Shown here: positions 48,476 to 56,748 of the stretch, piece after piece | How the letters are laid out: every line of letters starts with the position of its first letter | How positions within the stretch are numbered: position 1 is the stretch's first letter | Assembly: GCF_002835735.1 (NCBI RefSeq) | Contig: NZ_PISD01000068.1 | Location: 1 to 64,000 of the forward strand | Reading direction: 5' to 3' | Origin: Cytobacillus horneckiae | Lineage (GTDB): Bacteria; Bacillota; Bacilli; Bacillales; Cytobacillaceae | DNA: 64,000 nucleotides | Notes under the pieces: model-generated | The model's input: only the letters and a program-made list of their open reading frames with translations | What the model was told of the DNA's origin: nothing | The model's database searches: none | Position numbers and translations under genes: made by a program

Positions 48476-49474
48476 TTAACCCTCTCTCTCTAGGTTTAGG
48501 AATTTTAATGCATTCCTTCCTAACAGATCTTTTTTTATTTCTTTACTAATGTCTGGTGTGTCATCTATGACTTTACCCGGTGGAATTTCTCTCAATAAAA
48601 ATGGATAATCAGATCCCATCAGTATTTTTTCATGGCCAAATCGATCAATTAAATACTTAATATTAACTGGGTCATAGTTTAAAGAATCAAAATAAAATCT
48701 TTTAGCATAATAGCTTGGTAGCTCATTAGTCTTGCGGATGTCTGGCCATACTTTCCATCCTTGATCGAGGCGAGGTAGCAGATATGGGAAAGAACCGCCT
48801 CCATGCGCAAAGCATATTTTCAAATTTGGAAATCTTTCCATTATACCACTCCAAACGAGGCTGGCAGCGGCCAAAGCTGTTTCACTTGGCATACCAACTG
48901 TATAAAGGAAATTATGCCTGGCAGTACGCTCCTTTGCTAAAGTTTCCCATGGGTGAACAAATAACGGTACGTTCCATTTATTTGCCATCTCGAAAAACTC
49001 ATTTAAGCCAGGCGTATCTAGATTCTCTCCATTTACATTTGTACCAATTTCAATACCTGCTAAATTTAGTTGAAACATGCAGCGTTCCATTTCATCTATC
49101 GCTGCCTTTGTATTTTGGAGTGGAACGGTACCAAGACCAATAAAGCGATGTGGATTTTCATTAACTGTTTCAGAAATAAAATAATTTTGATATTGAGCCA
49201 TATAAAGTGCCTGATCTATAGGAGCCCAATATGAAAATGTAACAGGAACTGGCGAAATGACTTGTATGTCAATTCCTTCTGCATCCATGTCTTGAATACG
49301 CTTTTGTGCGCTCCACACCTGATCAGTTACTTCCCTAAATAATTTTCCACTTACCATGATGTCTGCACCGCAAGAACACTTTTGTTCCAGCACTGGCCAG
49401 CGGCTTTGGCCAAATTTTTTATTTAAGTCAGGCAGGTCTAATGGTAAAATATGGGTATGGAAGTCTACTCGCAT
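48476..49474 (-). CDS. 2-amino-3-carboxymuconate-6-semialdehyde decarboxylase (ACMSD)
   Basis: A 332-residue amidohydrolase-superfamily decarboxylase with the ACMSD metal ligands: HTH (His6/His8 in VDFHTHILPLDLPDL), His in LFVHPWE (about 175), and the later AHGGGSFPYLLPRLDQGW and MGSDYPF aspartate. It removes the carboxyl group from the ring-opened product of 3-hydroxyanthranilate, giving 2-aminomuconate-6-semialdehyde. Its start codon overlaps the end of the dioxygenase gene by ten bases, a coupling that favours fast removal of a compound which otherwise cyclises to quinolinate. Confidence 0.93.
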   Translation of the reverse strand: MRVDFHTHILPLDLPDLNKKFGQSRWPVLEQKCSCGADIMVSGKLFREVTDQVWSAQKRIQDMDAEGIDIQVISPVPVTFSYWAPIDQALYMAQYQNYFISETVNENPHRFIGLGTVPLQNTKAAIDEMERCMFQLNLAGIEIGTNVNGENLDTPGLNEFFEMANKWNVPLFVHPWETLAKERTARHNFLYTVGMPSETALAAASLVWSGIMERFPNLKICFAHGGGSFPYLLPRLDQGWKVWPDIRKTNELPSYYAKRFYFDSLNYDPVNIKYLIDRFGHEKILMGSDYPFLLREIPPGKVIDDTPDISKEIKKDLLGRNALKFLNLEREG

Positions 49475-50025
49475 TCCCAGACGCCCACTTCTTCAGGCAT
49501 CAAGTGGCCACATGCAGCACAAGTGCGAAGATCCTTATTCGCATTAAAGTTTTCAATAGCCTGTTTGACTTGTACTTCGATATTAGTTAATTGAATTGTC
49601 ACTTTATGCATTTCTTGATTGCAATGATTACAGAACCAAACGAAATCTTCCAATTCTCCTTCGGCTCTTTTTCTTTCAACAACAATTCCATAAGTATCAG
49701 CAATCCGATGTGGTGAATGAGGAACATTTGCCGGCAGCATAAACATTTCCCCCTCTTTTACTTCCACCACTTCTCGTTCTCCCTTATCATTAATACACTC
49801 AACATAACAAGAGCCCTTTATTTGATAAAAAAGTTCATCTGATGGATCGACATGAAAATCACGTCTACGATTTGGCCCACCTAGTAGCATGACGATAAAT
49901 TCCGAATCTTCCCACAGAACTTTATTGTTCACAGGGGGTTTTAATAAATCCTTATTATCTTCTATCACCTTTAATAAATCTAAGGATCTAAACTTTAACT
50001 TTTCTGATTTTGTATGCATACTCAT
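49465..50025 (-). CDS. 3-hydroxyanthranilate 3,4-dioxygenase
   Basis: A 186-residue cupin with iron ligands His58 and Glu64 (DFHVDPSDELFYQIKG) and His103 (LPANVPHSPHR). A C-terminal rubredoxin-like zinc/iron site uses four cysteines (WFCNHC and CAACG), as in bacterial HAO. It opens 3-hydroxyanthranilate with O2 to 2-amino-3-carboxymuconate semialdehyde. ATG at 50025 is chosen for GGAGGT at seven-base spacing. First of the tightly packed ring-cleavage genes, downstream of the IclR gene. Confidence 0.93.
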   Translation of the reverse strand: MSMHTKSEKLKFRSLDLLKVIEDNKDLLKPPVNNKVLWEDSEFIVMLLGGPNRRRDFHVDPSDELFYQIKGSCYVECINDKGEREVVEVKEGEMFMLPANVPHSPHRIADTYGIVVERKRAEGELEDFVWFCNHCNQEMHKVTIQLTNIEVQVKQAIENFNANKDLRTCAACGHLMPEEVGVWECE

Positions 50026-50067
50026 TAATACGACCTCCAAATTTTTAAATTAATTTCAAATTAATCA

Positions 50068-50814
50068 TTAAGCAAATGAAATAAAACCAAGCTGTTTAGA
50101 AATTGTCTGGGCAGAACTTACAACAGATCGAATAATATGTGGGAGATTTACTTTCATATAGTGTCGTTCACCAACAAAATTTACTGAGGCTACTACATCG
50201 CCATTATAAGAGTAAATAGGCGCGGCTACTCCATATAGCCCATGATCATTTTCATCATCACTTATTGCATACCCCTGTTTTCTTATCAGTTTTAATTCTC
50301 TTTCTAAGTCATTAATTGAGGTAATGGTATTATTGGATTGTTTTAATAAGCCCTTTGCCATCGTCGGCCGTAAAAAAGATGGATTATAAGCTAGTAAAAC
50401 TTTCCCACTGCTTGTACAATATGCGGGCTTTCTAGCCCCGATATAAGTTGAGATTGGATCAATTTCGCAAGAAGTCATTTTGAAAACAAACCTGACCTCC
50501 CCCTCATGAAACATACCAATATGAGACGTTCCTTTATAATGCCTAACAAGATTGCCTATGATTGGTCCTGCTTCATTGTGAATATCCTCCTGATACATTA
50601 CCTTGTTGCTCCACTCAAGTAGTTTCCATCCTAGCCTGTATCTTCTATTATTATCTTGAATTAATATGCCTTCTTTACACATTGTTTTAATTAAATGGTG
50701 GGCTGAGCTTTGGTGAATTCCTAACCATTCAGCTATTTCTTTATTTCCTAGTGATGGATGATCATGGCTAAATAAATCAAGTATTTTAGTCATCTTTTCA
50801 ATGGAAGAAATCAT
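50068..50814 (-). CDS. IclR-family regulator
   Basis: A 248-residue IclR protein with winged helix (GNKEIAEWLGIHQSSAHHLIK) and the C-terminal effector domain (ARKPAYCTSSGKVLLAYNP). IclR proteins commonly control aromatic-acid catabolism, so this is the likely regulator of the cluster. ATG at 50814 has GGGGAGG upstream. It lies between the monooxygenase and dioxygenase genes on the same strand. The AT-rich 12-mer AAATTTTTAAAT precedes its start and that of the dioxygenase gene. Confidence 0.88.
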   Translation of the reverse strand: MISSIEKMTKILDLFSHDHPSLGNKEIAEWLGIHQSSAHHLIKTMCKEGILIQDNNRRYRLGWKLLEWSNKVMYQEDIHNEAGPIIGNLVRHYKGTSHIGMFHEGEVRFVFKMTSCEIDPISTYIGARKPAYCTSSGKVLLAYNPSFLRPTMAKGLLKQSNNTITSINDLERELKLIRKQGYAISDDENDHGLYGVAAPIYSYNGDVVASVNFVGERHYMKVNLPHIIRSVVSSAQTISKQLGFISFA

Positions 50815-50849
50815 TTTACTCCTCCCCTTATTATTCAAATTTTTAAATA

Positions 50850-52331
50850 CTATTGATTTATTGTTTCTAACCCCTCATTTGTTGGTTTAGCCAACACCTC
50901 ATCTACCATCGAAAATTTTTTAGCTTTTTTGTATTTATTGTAAAAAATGGCTCTCTTTCTTACAGGATCTCCTGTATAATAACGCTCATATTGAAGGAGG
51001 CGCATCCCAAATGCTTCACCACATAAATCCCATGCAAGCTTAAACAATCTTACTCGCTCTTCAGCTGATACCCCGCTTCTTCCTCCATAATATTTCTCCA
51101 CATCCTCTCTTAAGTCTGGATGATCAAAATCAGCGCCAGTTGGTGACATTAATAAACCTCCTGCACCAATTGTTTGAATGACTTCAATTGCGCGCGGATA
51201 CATTTCAGGTAGAAAGCCGCGAATGGTTTCTAGTGCATCTGGGTTTGGCCGTGCTTCACCATGTTCATTGATCGTGTATTCATATTCTGCAACCCTTAGT
51301 AATGCACGAATAACTTCAACGGATTGAACGACTTCGCCAAGATCTCTTTGAACGTTTAAATAAGCGTCAACTCCAATAGAGTCAGCTACTTTACACGCTA
51401 CTTCAACGGCAAATGCTAACTTAATATAACCGCGTACGCCAGACTGGTGAGCAGGCTGTTCCGCTATTCCAGTCATAGGGTAGAGTAGATTTGCTGCTTC
51501 AACATTGTTGTATAAGAAAACCTTATTCCATGGGACGAGAACATCATTGAAAATAAGCAAAGCATCCATTTCATCATAACGTGAGGAAAGAGGGTGATCG
51601 AACATCGACCGTTTTCCATCCTGAACTGGCTCACGGCAAATAATGCGGAGGCCCGGGGCATCAATCGGTAGAGCAAATGCTAGAGCATGCCGCTCATCTC
51701 CCGGTACAAAGCCAGGAAATGAATAAATAATTACTTCATCTGTAATTGGTGCCAAAGTTGCTAACATTTTAGCACCGCGAACAATAATACCATCTTTTGT
51801 TTCTTCTACAGTTCCTAGGTGTGTAAAAGGATCTTTTTGCTCATGTGATGATTTGCTTCGATCATTTTGTGGATTAACGATTGCATGTGTAAGAAATAAA
51901 TCATTGTCGCGAATGTGCTTATAGTAATTTTGAATATTTTTCGACCAGTCTTTATTATATTTGTCAAGAAACCAACAGTTGTGAGCCATGGATGTAACAA
52001 CAACATTTAAAAAATCTGGTGTTCTTCCCATTAAGCCATAAGTCTTTCGTGCATATACTTCAAACAATTTACTTCTTTTTTGCAAATCATCTCCTGTTTT
52101 AGGGGATAAAAAAGCATTGTTGACACGCTCACTTGTTTGTTCACAAATATGTGTGATATCATTTTGATATATTGGATCATGCTGTAAATCATATAATTTA
52201 GCAATTTCATGAATAGGTTGATTGAAAATCGGTTCATTATAGATATCTTCTACTAATCTACCATTCAGCCACACCTCTGGGTTTCTAGATTTAATGCCAT
52301 TAATATAGTCTTGTCCTGTTCTAATTCCCAT
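50850..52331 (-). CDS. Flavin-dependent monooxygenase, HpaB family, probable anthranilate 3-monooxygenase
   Basis: A 493-residue protein of the 4-hydroxyphenylacetate 3-hydroxylase (HpaB) family: TGQDYINGI at the start, [17 protein letters not shown], then [20 protein letters not shown]. It uses reduced FAD and O2 to ortho-hydroxylate an aromatic ring. HpaB members act on phenols, but an HpaB-like enzyme of thermophilic Geobacillus is the FAD-type anthranilate 3-monooxygenase. The dioxygenase and ACMSD downstream make 3-hydroxyanthranilate the expected product, hence this call. Alternative substrates cannot be excluded. Confidence 0.85.
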   Translation of the reverse strand: MGIRTGQDYINGIKSRNPEVWLNGRLVEDIYNEPIFNQPIHEIAKLYDLQHDPIYQNDITHICEQTSERVNNAFLSPKTGDDLQKRSKLFEVYARKTYGLMGRTPDFLNVVVTSMAHNCWFLDKYNKDWSKNIQNYYKHIRDNDLFLTHAIVNPQNDRSKSSHEQKDPFTHLGTVEETKDGIIVRGAKMLATLAPITDEVIIYSFPGFVPGDERHALAFALPIDAPGLRIICREPVQDGKRSMFDHPLSSRYDEMDALLIFNDVLVPWNKVFLYNNVEAANLLYPMTGIAEQPAHQSGVRGYIKLAFAVEVACKVADSIGVDAYLNVQRDLGEVVQSVEVIRALLRVAEYEYTINEHGEARPNPDALETIRGFLPEMYPRAIEVIQTIGAGGLLMSPTGADFDHPDLREDVEKYYGGRSGVSAEERVRLFKLAWDLCGEAFGMRLLQYERYYTGDPVRKRAIFYNKYKKAKKFSMVDEVLAKPTNEGLETINQ

Positions 52332-52355
52332 GCAAATCCCCCTTAAATTTTTATT

Positions 52356-52817
52356 TTATAAGTTCTTTGTTGAACCCATTTTCCCTTGATAGAAGGTTAG
52401 TGAGTCTGCGTCCCTATAATGAAACTGTTTAATTTCGCCCACAAAAAGAACATGATCTCCCGCATCATATTCTTTCCATTGCTCACATTCCAGCCATGCC
52501 GCACTTCCGTTAATTTTAGGTGCAATTCCTGAGTTGTCCCAGTTTAGTTTTATCGATTCTTGACGACGACCAGCAAATTGCCATGCCACAGCTTCTTGGT
52601 CACTAGCCAAAATATTGATAGAAAATGATTTTCCCTTCAGTCCGCTGTATGCCTTTGCACTCTTATTGATTGATATTAGAGCAAGCGGTGGGTCTAAGGA
52701 AACTGAAGTAAATGAATTTACCGTAATCCCTTTTTGCCTTTCTTCATCAAACCAAGTTACTACAGTCACGCCTGTTGAAAACTTTCCAAAGCAATCCCTA
52801 AGAGAACGTTTATCCAT
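52356..52817 (-). CDS. Flavin reductase component (HpaC-like)
   Basis: A 153-residue flavin reductase-like protein: FGKFSTGVTVVTWF, GITVNSFTSVSLDPPLALISI and AGDHVLFVGEI. It supplies reduced flavin, using NAD(P)H, to the HpaB-type oxygenase encoded 24 bases downstream. First gene of the cluster, with GGAGGTG before ATG. A second paralogue at 61500-61985 is unlinked to an oxygenase. Confidence 0.9.
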   Translation of the reverse strand: MDKRSLRDCFGKFSTGVTVVTWFDEERQKGITVNSFTSVSLDPPLALISINKSAKAYSGLKGKSFSINILASDQEAVAWQFAGRRQESIKLNWDNSGIAPKINGSAAWLECEQWKEYDAGDHVLFVGEIKQFHYRDADSLTFYQGKMGSTKNL

Positions 52818-53129
52818 TTTCTCACCTCCGTCTATTTATTAACCATTATTATAGTGGAAATGCCACATATAAAAATAAGAATATTTCATATAGTTAAATT
52901 ATTTAAAATATTTAAAATATAAATGTTTCAAGTTAGTAAAAATAACCATTTACTTAAACTTTTGTCTCCTATTTATCTGTCTTACATATTTTTAAATATA
53001 AAAAAGGAAATCACATTGACATGTTCTTCAGACAAGAATATACGGGCTGTAGGGAAGCTCATTTCAAAAACAAAATGAAAGGTTTGAGATTTTCCGAGGC
53101 TTTATTAATATCACTTTCTCAACATACTA

Positions 53130-53158
53130 AGGCTGTTACCGTATTAAGGTAACAGCCT
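53130..53158. terminator. Perfect hairpin, possible terminator
   Basis: AGGCTGTTACC and its exact complement enclose a seven-base loop. A weak ATATATTTTA follows on the plus strand. No plus-strand gene ends here; on the minus strand it lies beyond pdxR's end at 53429 and may terminate pdxR. Confidence 0.6.
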
Positions 53159-53312
53159 ATATATTTTAATCTTTACATCGATTTTGCTGCAAAAAAGAGC
53201 CGAGTTAATGATATCTTTCTTCTTTGCACTCAGTAACGATTTGTTTTGTTTATTATTTTTATCTTCTGCAATCATGTAATATAGCAGATTTTCATTCTGC
53301 AGGAACTCATGA

Positions 53313-53359
53313 TTTCCATCCCGCTTGCTTTTCGCGAAGGGTCCGCTTCCGTTCCAAAC
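53313..53359. repeat. GC-rich dispersed element of the Bacillus intergenic type
   Basis: TTTCCATCCCGCTTGCTTTT and CGCGAAGGGTCCGCTTCCG stand out as GC-rich in AT-rich surroundings and recall the degenerate 'CCGCTTGCTTTCCGCGGG' elements scattered between genes in many Bacillus genomes. A related-looking GC-rich stretch lies near 63570-63670. Confidence 0.45.
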
Positions 53360-53428
53360 AACTGCGTGCAAAATCAGCTATAGTACTTTGTATATAACAA
53401 TCTACACCTAAGAGAGAGCAATGTCAGA

Positions 53429-54829
53429 TTATTTCATACCCCAGGCATGAAGTAATGTAAAAATCGCCTGTTCCAGCTCATTTTCAGGAATTCCAGCAAA
53501 TCCGAGTATTATTCTTGGTGGTAAACTATGATTCTCCTTAATGGAATAACTTGAAAGTGGATAAATCCTTAAATTAAAATTCAATGCACAGTTCACTAAA
53601 GATTGTTCATCCATCCCATTCTCTACGACAAGGACAATGTGTAACCCTGACCGTTCACCTATAATAGATACCTTTTCTTCGTACGGCTTTAAAAGTCCTA
53701 AAACAATATCTAATTTACGACGGTAAATTTTCCGCATGCGATTTAAATGCTTTTCAAAATCACCGTTTTTCATGAATTCCGTAAGAACTAACTGATCAAT
53801 CCTTGAAACAGTCGAGTGATAGAAAGAGAGCTTGTTTTGATAAAGATGGTATAAAGGCTCTGGTAAAATCATATAACTTATTCTGATAGCAGGCATGAGA
53901 GATTTAGAAAATGCACCTAGATAGATGACATTTTTACCGGCATCCATGCCTTGCAACGATGGTATCGTTTTTCCATTATAGCGAAATTCACTATCATAAT
54001 CATCTTCTATAATATAATGATTTTCATTGCTAGTCGCCCAGTTTAATAGCTTTTTGCGGCGATTGATAGATAACACAGTTCCATATGGAAAATGGTGTGA
54101 CGGGGTGGTGTATACGACATTTATTTTTGAATCTGTGATCCAATCAACTTTCACACCTTCTTCATCTACGCCAAGCGGCACCACCTCGTTTGGGTAGCTT
54201 TTTAATATTTTCAACATTAGATGATATCCCGGATCCTCTACACCATAGACAATGTCATTTCCAAATAGAAGAATGAGCTGCTGCAATAATGTTTCTATCC
54301 CTGCACCAACAATAATTTGATCAGGTCTGCATCTAACACCACGGGAGTGATATAAATAATGTGCAATTTCTTCTCTTAATTCCCGCTCGCCTTGGTTATC
54401 GCCAAGTAAAAGCAAGTGATGGTTTGATAAATCCATTGTGTTCTTCATATATTTTCGCCATTTTTCGAATGGAAAATTGACCGTGTCAATATGGCTTGGA
54501 TGAAAGTTATAAAGAATAGGGTCAGAAAGTTTTTGGTCTTTTTCGACATGCTTGTCGTTTTTCTCAACATATTCTAAATCTTCATACGTTTGCACATAAT
54601 ATCCTTTTCGTGGAATAACTTCTACATAGCCTTCTGCATTCAATTGATCATAAGCAGTTTCAATCGTATTTTGACTAATTTCAAGAAATTCTGCAAGTTT
54701 TCTTTTTGAAGGAAGCTTTGTACCATAAGCTAGTCTTCCATTGGTGATTTCATTTTTAATATATAAATATAATTGTTCGTACAATGGGACTTGGCTATTT
54801 CTATCTAACTCACATGTTAACATTTCCAA
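53429..54829 (-). CDS. pdxR: PdxR-type MocR/GntR regulator
   Basis: A 466-residue MocR protein: an N-terminal GntR winged helix (LYLYIKNEITNGRLAYGTKL, SQNTIETAYDQLNAEGY) fused to an aminotransferase-like domain with DDYDSEFRY and the PLP lysine in LGAFSKSLMPAIR. PdxR proteins sense PLP and activate pdxST. It is divergent from pdxS, the usual layout. TTG at 54829 has AAGGAG at nine-base spacing; an ATG six bases inside is less well placed. Confidence 0.9.
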   Translation of the reverse strand: MEMLTCELDRNSQVPLYEQLYLYIKNEITNGRLAYGTKLPSKRKLAEFLEISQNTIETAYDQLNAEGYVEVIPRKGYYVQTYEDLEYVEKNDKHVEKDQKLSDPILYNFHPSHIDTVNFPFEKWRKYMKNTMDLSNHHLLLLGDNQGERELREEIAHYLYHSRGVRCRPDQIIVGAGIETLLQQLILLFGNDIVYGVEDPGYHLMLKILKSYPNEVVPLGVDEEGVKVDWITDSKINVVYTTPSHHFPYGTVLSINRRKKLLNWATSNENHYIIEDDYDSEFRYNGKTIPSLQGMDAGKNVIYLGAFSKSLMPAIRISYMILPEPLYHLYQNKLSFYHSTVSRIDQLVLTEFMKNGDFEKHLNRMRKIYRRKLDIVLGLLKPYEEKVSIIGERSGLHIVLVVENGMDEQSLVNCALNFNLRIYPLSSYSIKENHSLPPRIILGFAGIPENELEQAIFTLLHAWGMK

Positions 54830-54953
54830 TATGATTTGCTCCTTTTTTCAACTGACCTCATTATTTTATTAAAAACTGATACTTTTAATACAACCAGATA
54901 GTTTCTATACTAGTAAACAAATCTAAAAATTGCAATGGAGAGGTGTAGTGAAG
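54830..54953. promoter_or_regulatory. Divergent pdxR/pdxS control region
   Basis: In 124 bases the two genes share promoters. The repeated pieces CTGATACTTTTAATAC and CAGATAGTTTCTATAC (about 54878-54912) look like direct repeats that PdxR could bind. TATACT near 54905 is a candidate -10 for pdxS. No -35 is certain, as expected for an activated promoter. Confidence 0.45.
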
Positions 54954-55841
54954 ATGAATAAACTATTAGGTACTGAAACTGTTAAAAGAGGAATGGCACA
55001 AATGCAAAAAGGCGGCGTCATCATGGATGTTGTAAATGCAGAGCAGGCAAAAATTGCTGAGGCATCCGGAGCAGTAGCTGTAATGGCATTAGAACGAGTA
55101 CCATCTGATATTAGAGCAGCTGGCGGAGTAGCAAGAATGGCAGACCCTCGTATTGTCGAAGAAGTGATGAATGCCGTTACCATTCCTGTAATGGCGAAAG
55201 CAAGAATCGGTCATATTGTTGAAGCAAGAGTGCTGGAAGCAATGGGTGTTGATTACATAGATGAAAGTGAAGTATTAACACCAGCTGATGAAGAGTTCCA
55301 TATTTTAAAAAGTGAATATACGGTTCCTTTTGTATGTGGCTGCCGCGATCTTGGTGAGGCTGCAAGACGTATTGGTGAAGGTGCTTCGATGTTGCGCACG
55401 AAAGGTGAGCCTGGAACAGGTAATATTGTTGAAGCTGTTCGTCATATGAGAAAGGTACAGGCACAAATTCGCAAAGTGACATTGATGAGCGATGATGAGC
55501 TAATGACAGAAGCAAAAAACCTTGGTGCACCTTATGAAATCCTTCGTGAAATTAAGAAAAACGGCAAGCTTCCAGTAGTAAACTTTGCCGCAGGCGGAAT
55601 TGCCACTCCGGCTGATGCAGCATTAATGATGGAGCTTGGCTCTGATGGTGTCTTCGTAGGATCAGGTATTTTCAAATCAGAAAACCCTGAAAAATTTGCT
55701 AACGCAATCGTTCAGGCAACAACTCATTATACAGACTATGACCTAATTGGCCGTCTATCTCAAGAACTTGGTAGCGCAATGAAGGGAATCGATATTTCAA
55801 AATTGTCTGCTGAAGAAAGAATGCAGGAGCGTGGCTGGTAA
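54954..55841 (+). CDS. pdxS: Pyridoxal 5'-phosphate synthase, lyase subunit PdxS
   Basis: A 295-residue TIM-barrel enzyme, nearly the length of Bacillus PdxS, with [20 protein letters not shown], the ribose-phosphate lysine in [13 protein letters not shown] (Lys82) and [20 protein letters not shown]. It builds PLP from ribose 5-phosphate, glyceraldehyde 3-phosphate and ammonia supplied by PdxT. ATG at 54954 follows GGAGAGGTG; an ATG at 54930 lies above the ribosome-binding site. Confidence 0.97.
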   Translation: MNKLLGTETVKRGMAQMQKGGVIMDVVNAEQAKIAEASGAVAVMALERVPSDIRAAGGVARMADPRIVEEVMNAVTIPVMAKARIGHIVEARVLEAMGVDYIDESEVLTPADEEFHILKSEYTVPFVCGCRDLGEAARRIGEGASMLRTKGEPGTGNIVEAVRHMRKVQAQIRKVTLMSDDELMTEAKNLGAPYEILREIKKNGKLPVVNFAAGGIATPADAALMMELGSDGVFVGSGIFKSENPEKFANAIVQATTHYTDYDLIGRLSQELGSAMKGIDISKLSAEERMQERGW

Positions 55842-55842
55842 A

Positions 55843-56430
55843 ATGTACACAATTGGTGTATTGAGCCTTCAGGGAGCAGTAAGTGAGCATATTAACCAAA
55901 TTAATCAGCTAGGGGCTAAAGGTATCCAAATCAAGCACCCTGAACAATTAAGTGAGATTGATGGATTAATTATCCCAGGTGGAGAAAGTACTGCAATCAA
56001 AAAATTAATTGATCGCTATGATTTTCTCACCCCAATAAGAGAATTTTCAAAAGCGAATAAACCGATATTTGGCACATGTGCTGGAATGGTTTTGTTAGCT
56101 AAAAACTTATTAGATTCAGAAGATAGTCACTTAATGCTAATGGATATTACCGTAAAAAGAAATGCGTTTGGCAGGCAGAAAGAAAGCTTTGAGACAAGCT
56201 TACATGTGTATGGCATTGAAAATGAAATTCCCGCTGTTTTCATCAGAGCGCCGATTATAATTGAAGCTGGTGAAGATGTTGAGATTCTTGCCAAAATTGA
56301 TAACCATATTGTTGCAGCGAAGCAAGATCATCTATTAGTTACCTCTTTTCACCCTGAACTAACAGAGGATAGTTCACTCCTTCAGCTATTTTTGGAAATG
56401 ATAGCAACCAGCAAGAAATTGACTGTTTAG
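55843..56430 (+). CDS. pdxT: Pyridoxal 5'-phosphate synthase, glutaminase subunit PdxT
   Basis: A 195-residue class I glutaminase with LSLQGAVSEHI, PGGESTAI, nucleophile Cys79 in FGTCAGMVLLA and the His-Glu pair in SFHPELTED. It releases ammonia from glutamine and channels it to PdxS. It begins two bases after the pdxS stop; GGAG inside pdxS serves as ribosome-binding site. Two operon terminator-like hairpins follow, the first for this strand. Confidence 0.97.
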   Translation: MYTIGVLSLQGAVSEHINQINQLGAKGIQIKHPEQLSEIDGLIIPGGESTAIKKLIDRYDFLTPIREFSKANKPIFGTCAGMVLLAKNLLDSEDSHLMLMDITVKRNAFGRQKESFETSLHVYGIENEIPAVFIRAPIIIEAGEDVEILAKIDNHIVAAKQDHLLVTSFHPELTEDSSLLQLFLEMIATSKKLTV

Positions 56431-56514
56431 CTGAAGGAATCTGCATGACAATCTCGATTTTTCCTTGCGATAATGATGAGAATCTTTAATAGGAAAGAAA
56501 ACGTCTTTACTGTG

Positions 56515-56552
56515 AAGCGGAAATCCTTTTTTAAGTATTTCCGCTTTGTTTT
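56515..56552 (+). terminator. Terminator of pdxS-pdxT
   Basis: AAGCGGAAAT (56515-56524) pairs with ATTTCCGCTT (56537-56546), followed by TGTTTTATTT. Confidence 0.85.
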
Positions 56553-56698
56553 ATTTGTGAGACTAGGTTATGGAGAGTTGTTTATGTAGTGGGTGTGCTT
56601 TCTTCTCATTTGGGGCGCTGCTTTGGAAAAGTAACACCCTAAATACTAACTTTTTCCTCTTTTCGGCATTACTTTGTCAAAGTAAAACATCTATCATC

Positions 56699-56730
56699 AA
56701 AAAAAGCCACTCTTGCATGGCAAGAGCGCT
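56699..56730 (-). terminator. Terminator of the ABC exporter operon
   Basis: On the minus strand AGCGCTCTTGC (56730-56720) pairs with GCAAGAGTGGCT (56716-56705), followed by a T run. It lies 19 bases after the stop codon at 56749. Confidence 0.85.
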
Positions 56731-56748
56731 TCTAAAAAAATTCGATCC

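Larger units (their letters stand above)
52818..53428. other. Intergenic region upstream of the anthranilate cluster
   Basis: Contains AT-rich sequence next to the reductase gene (probable promoter, 52850-52930), a perfect 11-base hairpin (53130-53140 with 53148-53158) and a GC-rich element (53313-53359) described separately. A 75-codon minus-strand ORF at 53144-53371 lies across the hairpin and the repeat and is not believed to be a gene. Confidence 0.5.
56431..56748. other. Convergent intergenic region with two terminators
   Basis: Holds the pdxT terminator, the ABC operon terminator and a stretch (56570-56690) with two similar pieces (GCTGCTTTGGAAAAGTAACA and ATTACTTTGTCAAAGTAAAA) that may be an old duplication. 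A 60-codon plus-strand ORF here has no ribosome-binding site and is rejected. Confidence 0.5.

Noticed and set aside
50850-52331. 4-hydroxyphenylacetate 3-monooxygenase as the specific function
   Set aside because: No homoprotocatechuate-pathway genes are present, while 3-hydroxyanthranilate dioxygenase and ACMSD are directly downstream.
53144-53371. 75-codon minus-strand ORF
   Set aside because: It spans a perfect hairpin and a GC-rich repeat and has no ribosome-binding site.
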